Source of the DNA: Spirochaetota bacterium
Lineage (GTDB): Bacteria > Spirochaetota > Spirochaetia > Treponematales > Treponemataceae
DNA: 64,000 nucleotides
Reading direction: 5' to 3'
Assembly: GCA_023393015.1 (NCBI GenBank)
Contig: JAEWMY010000016.1
Location: forward strand, 62,001-126,000
Below the pieces are notes generated by a model. That model was not told where the DNA came from. It worked only from the letters and a program-made list of their open reading frames with translations, and ran no database searches. Within the stretch, counting starts at the first letter, position 1. Each line of letters begins with the position of its first letter. The translations under genes and the position numbers were made by a program. Below are positions 17,875 through 25,240 of the stretch, in pieces.

Positions 17875-20313
17875 ATGGAATACGGCCATTTTAACGACGC
17901 GGAACGCGAATACGTCATTACCAACCCGCGCACGCCCGTAAAGTGGGTTAACTACGTCGGCACGCTCGCGTTCGGCGGGTTTATCGACCATACGGGGGGA
18001 TCACAGCTGTGCAAGGGCGACCCCGCGCTCAACCGCATCACCAAGTACGTCCCGCAGATGCCCTCCTCCGACTTCAAGGGCGAAACCGCCTACGCGCGCG
18101 TCAGGAAACCCGGCTCTTCGGCAGAATCGGCCGAAATCGTCTCCCCCTACTGGGTTCCCTGCCTCGGCAAGTACGACTCGTTCGAATGCCGCGTCGGGAT
18201 GTACTACACCCGCTGGATCACCAAGATGGCCGGCCTCACCTTCGACGTCCTCGCCTTCGTGCCGCGCGGAAGCTCGGAGCTCGTGCGCCGCTACCGCGTG
18301 ACGAACTCGGACAACGTACCGCTCGCCGTCGACCTCGTTCCGGTCGTCGAGTTCTCCCACTTCGACGCCCTCAAGCAGCTGACCAACGCCGACTGGGTCC
18401 CGCAAACCATGACCTCGACCGGCGTGAGCCTGAAGGACGGCCGTACGGCCATAGCCGCCTACGCCTTCATGAAGCGCGACTTCGCCGTCAACGTCGTCGT
18501 CGCGAACCGGCCCGCCCTCTCCTACGAAACGGACCGCAAGAGATTCCTCGGCGACAACGAGTACGGAACCTGGCGCGAACCGCTTTCCCTCCGGAACGAA
18601 CGGCTTTCCTCGAAAGACGCCGTACGCGGCGACACTATTGCGGCCCTCCAGCTCGACCTCGGGGTCATCAAGCCAGGCGAAACCGTTTCCGTCATCACCC
18701 AGCTCCTCCAGACCGGGGGAATCTCCTCGGTGGAGGGCGCGTGCGGAAAATGGCGAACCGAGGCGGAGGTGGACGCCGCGTTCGCGGACCTCAAGGCCTT
18801 CTGGGACCGGTACCTTTCGGTCGTCAAGGTCGAGACGCCGGACGCCGCCTTCAATTCGATGCTCAACCTGCACAACCCGCGCCAGTGCTACACGACCAAG
18901 ACCTGGTCGCGCTATCTCTCCCTCTACCAGCTCGGCTACGGCTCGGACCGCGGCATCGGCTACCGCGATTCCTCGCAGGACACGATGGGCGTCATCGCCC
19001 AGATCCCCGACGAGGCGCGCGAGCTCATGGAAAAACTCCTTTCCGTACAAAGCCGCGACGGATCCGCCTATCACCAGTTCAACCCGCTGACGATGGTCGC
19101 GGGACGCGGCGACTCCATGGAGTACGAGGACCGGCCGCATTACTATTCCGACGACGCCCTCTGGATCGTGCTCGCAGTGTCGGCCTACCTCAAGGAAACG
19201 GGCGACTACGCGTTCCTGGACAAGACCATCCCCTTCTACGAAAAGGACAAGGAGGATCGACCGCTCGAATCGGGCACCGTGTGGGAGCACATGGCGCGCG
19301 CGGTGGCCTTCACCCACGGCAACACGGGCAAGCACGGGCTTCCGCTCCTTGGCTTCGCGGACTGGAACGACACGGTCAACCTGCCCGCCGGCGCCGAGAG
19401 CCTCTTCACCGCCAACCTCTACGGGTGGGCGCTCGCGGAACTCTCCGAGCTCTGCGCCTTCCGCGGCGACGCGGCGAACAAGGCGCTCTTCGACGGCTGG
19501 TACGCCGAGATGAAACGGCGCGTCAACGAGACGGCCTGGGACGGCGAGTGGTTCGTGCGTTACTTCGACGACAAGGGCGCGCCCGTCGGCTCTTCCAAGA
19601 ACGAATTCGGCAAGCTGTGGCTCAACGGACAGTCCTGGGCCGTGCTCTCCGGTTTCGCGTTCAACGGGCAGACGAGCGGCGGCCGCGCGCGCGCGGCCAT
19701 GGACGCGGTCAAGAAACACCTCGCGACCGAAAAGGGCATCAAGCTCTCGTGGCCGGGATACAACGGATTCGACCCGCAAAAGGGAGGCGTGACGACCTAT
19801 CCGCCCGGAGCGAAGGAAAACGGCGGAATCTTCCTTCACCCGAACCCCTGGGCGATCATCGCCGAGACCATGCTCGGAGACGGCGACCAGGCGTTCGACT
19901 ACTACACCCGCATCAATCCTGCCGCGAAGAACGACTCCGTCGACGAGTACGAATGCGAACCGTATTGCTACGCGCAAAACATCCTCTCGAACGAGCACCC
20001 CAACTTCGGGCTCGGGCGGAACTCGTGGCTTTCGGGCACCTCGAGCTGGGTCTACCAGGCTTCCACGAAGTACATACTCGGCATCAGGCCCGAGCACGGG
20101 GGACTGAGGCTCGACCCATGCGTCCCCAAGTCCTGGGACGGCTTTACCGTCGAACGAGTATGCCGCGGCGCGACCTACCGCGTCTCGGTCAAGAACCCGA
20201 AAGGAGCGTCGAAGGGTATCGCGAAGATCGTCGTTGACGGCAAGGAGATCGCGGGCAACCTGATTCCGTGGTTCTCGGACGGAACGCATACCGTGGAGGC
20301 CACGCTCGGATAA
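17875..20313 (+). CDS. GH94-family inverting glycoside phosphorylase, acceptor unassigned
   Basis: 812-residue GH94 enzyme: N-terminal beta-sandwich starting MEYGHFNDAEREYVITNPRTP, helical linker, (alpha/alpha)6 catalytic barrel and C-terminal jelly roll. The likely catalytic acid is D496 in GFADWNDTVN; GIGYRDSSQDTMG and SAYHQFNPLT are active-site blocks. GH94 enzymes phosphorolyse beta-glucosidic disaccharides to a sugar-1-phosphate and a shorter sugar. The acceptor-site sequence differs from the clear cellobiose phosphorylase at 25241-27724 (GFADWNDT against GRADWNDC), so a different disaccharide is likely. It has its own promoter and a strong ribosome site, and no transporter gene adjoins it. 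Confidence 0.85.
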   Translation: MEYGHFNDAEREYVITNPRTPVKWVNYVGTLAFGGFIDHTGGSQLCKGDPALNRITKYVPQMPSSDFKGETAYARVRKPGSSAESAEIVSPYWVPCLGKYDSFECRVGMYYTRWITKMAGLTFDVLAFVPRGSSELVRRYRVTNSDNVPLAVDLVPVVEFSHFDALKQLTNADWVPQTMTSTGVSLKDGRTAIAAYAFMKRDFAVNVVVANRPALSYETDRKRFLGDNEYGTWREPLSLRNERLSSKDAVRGDTIAALQLDLGVIKPGETVSVITQLLQTGGISSVEGACGKWRTEAEVDAAFADLKAFWDRYLSVVKVETPDAAFNSMLNLHNPRQCYTTKTWSRYLSLYQLGYGSDRGIGYRDSSQDTMGVIAQIPDEARELMEKLLSVQSRDGSAYHQFNPLTMVAGRGDSMEYEDRPHYYSDDALWIVLAVSAYLKETGDYAFLDKTIPFYEKDKEDRPLESGTVWEHMARAVAFTHGNTGKHGLPLLGFADWNDTVNLPAGAESLFTANLYGWALAELSELCAFRGDAANKALFDGWYAEMKRRVNETAWDGEWFVRYFDDKGAPVGSSKNEFGKLWLNGQSWAVLSGFAFNGQTSGGRARAAMDAVKKHLATEKGIKLSWPGYNGFDPQKGGVTTYPPGAKENGGIFLHPNPWAIIAETMLGDGDQAFDYYTRINPAAKNDSVDEYECEPYCYAQNILSNEHPNFGLGRNSWLSGTSSWVYQASTKYILGIRPEHGGLRLDPCVPKSWDGFTVERVCRGATYRVSVKNPKGASKGIAKIVVDGKEIAGNLIPWFSDGTHTVEATLG

Positions 20314-20367
20314 TCCGGGCCCGACCTCCGGCGTCCCGATCGGACGCGAAAAAGGCCGCGCGCGATG

Positions 20368-20418
20368 TATCGCGCGACTTGCGATTTATCGCGCGGGTTG
20401 CGATTTATCGCGCGGGTA
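20368..20418. repeat. 19-bp tandem repeat, 2.7 units
   Basis: Units TATCGCGCGACTTGCGATT, TATCGCGCGGGTTGCGATT and a partial TATCGCGCGGGTA. The repeat spans the 3' end and stop codon of the minus-strand glycosyltransferase gene. It looks like slippage duplication of that gene's tail in the 91-bp gap between convergent genes. Confidence 0.8.
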
Positions 20419-22000
20419 CCCGGTACACGTCGTAGAAACCGTAATAGCCGATACGCTCGAAGTCGGGCTTGTAGCCGATGTAATCGCAGACGAGGGCGTA
20501 GGCCTCGTCCTCCCCCGAGAGCCGCGCGATCGCGCGGAGGCGGCCCGTTACGTCCGCGTCAAGGGCCGCGCGCGTGGAGTATATCCGTTTCTCGGGCGGC
20601 AGGTTCACGTACACGAGCGGGACCTTCCACGTCCCCTCCATGCTCCCCATCACGATGAGCGGCTTCCCGTCCCGCATGAAAGGCGCGTCGCCGGTCGGGT
20701 AATCCTCGTGAAAGTCGCGGCGGCTCGAGGGAAGCGCGCCGTGAACGACGACGACGATCGCGATCGCCGCGAGCAGGAAACGGGCTTGCCTGAGAGGAAG
20801 AAGGCGAACCGTAAGCACGACGAAGGCGAGCGTATACGCGGAAAAGAACGAGGCGACGTACCTGACGGTCTTGTAGGGAGAGGAGACGGCGATGATGACG
20901 AAGGTCACGGCGAACACGGCGACTAATAGCGCGGCCGCCGGCGTCACGCGTTCCCTGCGCGCGCGCTCGCCGTCATCCTCGATCGCGGACGCGAGCGGGG
21001 AGACCCGTCTCGCGCGGTTCACGATCGCCAGGATCGCGAGCGCCGCCGCTCCCGACAGGGGAACGAGATTGACTGACACGATCCTGACGTAGGACAGAAG
21101 GCTCGAGAGCCAGTTCGCGGAAAGGCCCTGCGAAAGGTTCCGCACGCTTTGCGTCGCCCGATACGACTTGGTAAGATGCTCGCGCATCGGCGGAAAGAAA
21201 CGGTCGGCGCAATACGCCGCGACCGCGACGGCGAGTACGCTCCACAGGAGATCCGCGGGGCGCCGGTCGACGACGAGCCACACGAGCGCGAAAAGGCACA
21301 CCGGCAACGCGAAGAAGGCGAAGTAGTACTGCGTCATGAGACCGAGAAAGGTCGTCGCGAAAAGGCCGGCGACGCCCAACCACACGCCGACGCGTACGCG
21401 ACGCCCGTCTTCCGCGCGCGAGGGGAAAAGCACCGCGCAAGCGGAGGCGAGAAAGGCCACGCAAAGCGTCTGTAGGAGCTCGTACATGCGGATGAAAACC
21501 GTAAGCGAGGCGGTCGCCGAGGAAAACGCGAAGACGAGCATGGCGCAGGCGAATACGGCGGGGTCGGGGAAAATCCTCCACGCCACCCGGGCGAGCAGGA
21601 CGCACGAAATGGCGAAAAGCGCCGCGTTGAGCGCGTACCCGGCCGGGATGCCGTCCCTCGCGGGAAGCAACTTCCGCGCCGTCGCGAAAAGCCAGTAATA
21701 GAGCGGCGGATGGACGTCTGCCGCCGTCGCCTCGGCGATATTCCCGAACTCGGGCGCAGCCATCCGGTTTATCCTGGCGGAAAACACCTTCGAGCGTATA
21801 TCCGCGCCCGTAAGCCACTCGTCGTGGTCGGCCATGTCGAGACCGGGCATCCAGTTGCCGTTCGTGAGCATGAGGGTTATACCCTCGTCGATATGCCATT
21901 CGTCCTTCGTCAGGGCGTAGAGGCCTCGCGCGGCGAGCGCGGCGACGAGTACGAGCGCGGTGATCAGAACGGCCTTCCTCGCGGCTGAAAGCGTCTTCAT
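20405..22000 (-). CDS. membrane glycosyltransferase, GT39/ArnT-like
   Basis: 531-residue polytopic membrane protein. The first periplasmic loop contains HIDEGIT (about residues 36-42), an acidic motif typical of GT-C glycosyltransferases of the PMT/ArnT type, and DVHPPLYYWLF (about 96-106). These enzymes transfer a sugar from a polyprenyl-phosphate donor on the outer face of the inner membrane. About ten hydrophobic helices follow, then a periplasmic C-terminal domain. It is a diverged tandem paralogue of the next gene upstream, and both sit downstream of GtrB- and GtrA-like genes that would make and flip the donor. ATG 22000 has GGAGGAAC before it. The acceptor is unknown. Confidence 0.75.
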   Translation of the reverse strand: MKTLSAARKAVLITALVLVAALAARGLYALTKDEWHIDEGITLMLTNGNWMPGLDMADHDEWLTGADIRSKVFSARINRMAAPEFGNIAEATAADVHPPLYYWLFATARKLLPARDGIPAGYALNAALFAISCVLLARVAWRIFPDPAVFACAMLVFAFSSATASLTVFIRMYELLQTLCVAFLASACAVLFPSRAEDGRRVRVGVWLGVAGLFATTFLGLMTQYYFAFFALPVCLFALVWLVVDRRPADLLWSVLAVAVAAYCADRFFPPMREHLTKSYRATQSVRNLSQGLSANWLSSLLSYVRIVSVNLVPLSGAAALAILAIVNRARRVSPLASAIEDDGERARRERVTPAAALLVAVFAVTFVIIAVSSPYKTVRYVASFFSAYTLAFVVLTVRLLPLRQARFLLAAIAIVVVVHGALPSSRRDFHEDYPTGDAPFMRDGKPLIVMGSMEGTWKVPLVYVNLPPEKRIYSTRAALDADVTGRLRAIARLSGEDEAYALVCDYIGYKPDFERIGYYGFYDVYRVPAR

Positions 22001-22048
22001 GTTTTGTTCCTCCGATTTATTACTATGGCGGGAACGATCCCGTCCGTC

Positions 22049-23701
22049 TCATTCGTCACGTCGGGTTATCCGGTACACGGCGAAAAAACCGTAAAAGCCG
22101 ACGCGTTCCATGGAAGGCTGAGCGGGGAAGAGGACGTCCACCATCGCGTACGCTTCTCGCGAACCGGAATCCCGCGCGAGCCCTTCGAGCGACGGCCGCA
22201 TGTCGCCGCCGTCGTACCGCATCGTTACGTACACGCGCTTGTGTCGGGGTATCGAAAGATACGGCAGGAGATTCTTCCAGGCGAAGCCCTGACGTTCCGA
22301 TACGATGATGACTGGCGCGTCGTCGGCGAAATAGGACGGGTCGCGGTCTGCCGCGTACTCGTCATGGAAGGCCGGCATGGGCCGGACAAGCGAACTCGCG
22401 GCGACCGCCAGGGAAAGCGCGGCCGCCAGGGCGCGCGACCGGGGCGACCGGAACGAATTCCACAGACGCGTCAGCGCGACCGCGAGAAGGACGGAAAGCG
22501 CGGGAACGTACGACGCGACGTACCTCAGCGACAGGAACGGCGTCGTTATCGAGACGACGGCGAAGAGAAGCGCGAGCGGAAGGGCGAACAGGGCGACGAA
22601 GCCCGGGGGGAACGAGACGGCGGCGGAACGGGCGCGGGACACTTCTTCCGCGCCCCGACCGCCGCAAGCTCGGGACCGTCGCGCCCGGGAAACGAGCCGG
22701 ACGATCGCGAGCGCGAGTACGGCCGCGAGCGCCGGTACGTGCCGGAAGGCAAGCGCCAGATATCCCCGCGCCCGCGCGAACGCGGGACCCGCGCCGCCCG
22801 ACAGGAATCCCGTCGCGGACGCGAGACTCTCGAGCGCGCGATCGCTCCCGATCAAGTGCGTCCGCATGTCGGGAAATATTCTCAAGGCCGCGTACATGCC
22901 GATCGCGCACGCCAGGGCGCCCCACAAAAGCGCGGGAAAATCGAGCCGCGCGAGGAGGACACACGCGCAAACGAGCGATACCGCGCACGCGAAAAAAAGG
23001 AAATGATAGTGCGTCAGGAAACCCGCGCAGGCGGCGATCGCGAGTCCCGCAGGCGCGAGGGCGCGCGAGGGCGCGCGCCCTCGCGCAGGCGGGGGAAAGA
23101 CGACGAAGGACGCGCAACACGCGAAGGCGACCGAAACCGCCTCCAGCAGCCCGTACATCCGCATGAATGACGTCAACGCGACCGAAGCTGACGAGAACGA
23201 GTAGATCGCGAGCGCGACCAGGGCGACCGCTCGTCCGGCGACGGCGTCTCCCGACGGTCCGCGAACCGCGACGCGGACTGTCGCGCCGCAAAGAAGCGCG
23301 GCCGACGCCATGAAGCAAAACCCGTTAAGGAGTAGCGCGGCGGCCACGTGCCGCTCGACTCCGACCGCGAGCCGCGCGAGCGCGAAGAGCCAGTAAAAGA
23401 GCGGCGGATGGACGTCGGAGGCCGTCGTTCGCGCGATACCGACGACGTCGACGCGGCGGGCCGAGCGGAGGTTGGCGTTGAACGCGAGATCCTCCAACTC
23501 GCCCTTCGAAAGCCAGCGGTCGAACAGCGGCCCGACGACGGGCGGCTTCCAGGAACCGTTCGTGACAGCGAGGGTAATCCCCTCGTCGACGTGGAAATCG
23601 TTCTTCGACGCGCCCACGGCCACGCGCGCGACGAGACCCGCCGCGACGATCGCGCACGCGAGCGCGAGAAAGGCGCCTCTCGAGAGAGAAAAGACCCTCA
23701 C
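22049..23701 (-). CDS. membrane glycosyltransferase, GT39/ArnT-like, paralogue
   Basis: 550-residue multi-pass protein sharing with the 20405-22000 gene the HVDEGIT acidic motif, the SDVHPPLFYWLFA motif and a closing GFYGFFAVYRI segment. The start is a GTG at 23701 overlapping the stop of the GtrB-like gene (GTGA), consistent with coupling; no good ATG start lies nearby. The open frame itself extends further upstream inside the GtrB gene and that part is a shadow. Alanine- and arginine-rich loops between helices are typical of this genome's composition. Confidence 0.75.
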   Translation of the reverse strand: MRVFSLSRGAFLALACAIVAAGLVARVAVGASKNDFHVDEGITLAVTNGSWKPPVVGPLFDRWLSKGELEDLAFNANLRSARRVDVVGIARTTASDVHPPLFYWLFALARLAVGVERHVAAALLLNGFCFMASAALLCGATVRVAVRGPSGDAVAGRAVALVALAIYSFSSASVALTSFMRMYGLLEAVSVAFACCASFVVFPPPARGRAPSRALAPAGLAIAACAGFLTHYHFLFFACAVSLVCACVLLARLDFPALLWGALACAIGMYAALRIFPDMRTHLIGSDRALESLASATGFLSGGAGPAFARARGYLALAFRHVPALAAVLALAIVRLVSRARRSRACGGRGAEEVSRARSAAVSFPPGFVALFALPLALLFAVVSITTPFLSLRYVASYVPALSVLLAVALTRLWNSFRSPRSRALAAALSLAVAASSLVRPMPAFHDEYAADRDPSYFADDAPVIIVSERQGFAWKNLLPYLSIPRHKRVYVTMRYDGGDMRPSLEGLARDSGSREAYAMVDVLFPAQPSMERVGFYGFFAVYRITRRDE

Positions 23702-24648
23702 TCGGAACGGCTCCTCACGATGTAGACGGGGCGCTTTTTCGCCTCGAGGTAGGTCTTGGCGAGATATTGCCCGAGAATGCCGATGGTAAAGAGCTGTATG
23801 CCGCCGATAAAGAGTATCACGCTCATGAGCGACGGATATCCGGCGACGGGATCGCCCCAGAACAACGTCTTGACGATGACGACACAGGCGAGAACGAACG
23901 AAGCGAAGCAGAATACGATGCCGAACACGGACGCGAGAACGAGCGGAACGGTGGAAAACGCGGTGATACCCTCGAGCGAGTAGAGGAAGAGCCCCCAAAA
24001 CGACCATTTCGTCTCGCCTGCGACGCGTTCGACGTTCTCGAACTCGAGCCATTTGGTGCGGAACCCGACCCACGAGAAAATGCCTTTCGAGAACCGGTTA
24101 TACTCGGGCATGGAGACGATCGCGTCGCGCATCTGGCGCGTCATGAGACGGAAATCGCGCGCGCCGTCCACGACGCGCGCGTCGGATATCCTGCGCATGA
24201 CTCGGTAAAAGAGGCGCGCGAAAAACGAGCGGATCGCGGGCTCGCCCTTGCGTGAAACGCGTCGCGTCGCGACGCAATCCCATTCCCCGCTCTCGAGCGC
24301 GGAAAGCATCTCGGGTATGAGCGAGGGCGGATCCTGCAGGTCGGCGTCGATGACGCCGACGTACGCGCCGCGCGCGGCCTCGAGCCCCGCGAGAAGCGCC
24401 GCTTCCTTGCCGAAATTGCGCGAAAAGGAAATGAACCTCGCGCCCGCGTCCCGCCGCGCGAGTTCGGCGATCGCCGCCGCCGTCCCGTCGGACGAGCCGT
24501 CGTCAACGAATATGAACTCGAAACGGCGCGCGGGAAGCGCGTCGCGGACCTTCGCGAGCTCCGCATAGAGAAACGGAAGCGCGGCTTCCTCGTTATAGCA
24601 GGGGACGACGAGCGAAACGTCGGGCGTCCGTGCCGTTGTCTTTGCCAT
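23698..24648 (-). CDS. GtrB-like polyprenyl-phosphate glycosyltransferase (GT2)
   Basis: 316-residue GT2 enzyme of the DPM1/GtrB type: catalytic domain 1-230 with VVPCYNEEAALPFLY, VDDGSSDGT, a DADLQDPP metal-binding block and SRNFGKEAALLAGL, followed by two transmembrane helices (about 232-258 and 270-295). It would load a sugar from a nucleotide donor onto undecaprenyl or similar phosphate on the cytoplasmic side. It overlaps GtrA upstream by 1 bp (TAATG) and the GT39-like gene downstream by 4 bp, giving the donor-synthesis, flipping and transfer order of known O-antigen glucosylation cassettes. Confidence 0.9.
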   Translation of the reverse strand: MAKTTARTPDVSLVVPCYNEEAALPFLYAELAKVRDALPARRFEFIFVDDGSSDGTAAAIAELARRDAGARFISFSRNFGKEAALLAGLEAARGAYVGVIDADLQDPPSLIPEMLSALESGEWDCVATRRVSRKGEPAIRSFFARLFYRVMRRISDARVVDGARDFRLMTRQMRDAIVSMPEYNRFSKGIFSWVGFRTKWLEFENVERVAGETKWSFWGLFLYSLEGITAFSTVPLVLASVFGIVFCFASFVLACVVIVKTLFWGDPVAGYPSLMSVILFIGGIQLFTIGILGQYLAKTYLEAKKRPVYIVRSRSE

Positions 24649-25130
24649 TACTCGGCCTCCTCGTACGCGCGTTCGGTTCCGGTTCCGGTTCCGTCCGTTC
24701 GCGCGCGACCGAACACGACGAGCGAGCTCGTTACGTAATTGACCACGACGACAACGGCGTTAACCGCGATCTTCGTCGCGAGTTCGTCGACCGAAAGAAG
24801 GCGCGCGCCGACGAACATCAGGCCCATGTCGAGCGCGCCCGAAAACAGGCGCGACAGGAAGAAACGCGCGAGCTCGCCGGCCTTGGCCGGAAGCGACGCG
24901 GCGCGCGAGGGAAACACGAACGCCCTGTTCGTGACGTAGGCGAACAGGACGGCGAGCGTCCAGGCGCAGGCGTTCGCCGCGACAAGGGGCGCGTCGAACG
25001 CCGAGCGGAAAAGCCAGAAAGCTGCCACGTTCACGAGCGTCGTCATGGCGCCCCAAAAGAGGTAGGCGCCGACTCTCAGCCAAAACGTCCGAACCCCGTC
25101 ACGAAAACTTCCGCGCGAGCTATGGTCCAT
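24648..25130 (-). CDS. GtrA-family flippase-like protein
   Basis: 160-residue protein with four transmembrane helices (YLFWGAMTTLVNVAAFWLF; CAWTLAVLFAYVTNRAFVF; FFLSRLFSGALDMGLMFVG; IAVNAVVVVVNYVTSSLVVF). It contains the GtrA-family motif in which NRAFVFP follows the second helix. GtrA proteins are thought to flip polyprenyl-phosphate-linked sugars. ATG 25130 has GGAGG before it. It starts a four-gene minus operon; a terminator of the preceding GH94 gene lies just upstream, so transcription may come from readthrough or from an unseen promoter in 25131-25166. Confidence 0.85.
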   Translation of the reverse strand: MDHSSRGSFRDGVRTFWLRVGAYLFWGAMTTLVNVAAFWLFRSAFDAPLVAANACAWTLAVLFAYVTNRAFVFPSRAASLPAKAGELARFFLSRLFSGALDMGLMFVGARLLSVDELATKIAVNAVVVVVNYVTSSLVVFGRARTDGTGTGTERAYEEAE

Positions 25131-25166
25131 CGATCCTCCGCGGGCGGGCCCCGCGGGCCCATCCCG

Positions 25167-25195
25167 AAAAAAAGGCCCGCCTCGTAAGGCGGGCC
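25167..25195 (-). terminator. rho-independent terminator after cellobiose phosphorylase
   Basis: Perfect 8-bp stem GGCCCGCC / GGCGGGCC with a 6-base loop. On the minus strand it is followed by seven Ts (25173-25167). Confidence 0.85.
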
Positions 25196-25240
25196 ATGCC
25201 GGGCGCCAGGACGCCCGACGAGAGTATAACATGAAATTCC

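Noticed and set aside
20314..20404. Terminator in the gap between convergent GH94 and glycosyltransferase genes
   Set aside because: A short GCGTCC/GGACGC stem is present but is followed by A residues rather than T on the relevant strand, so neither gene gets a convincing intrinsic terminator.
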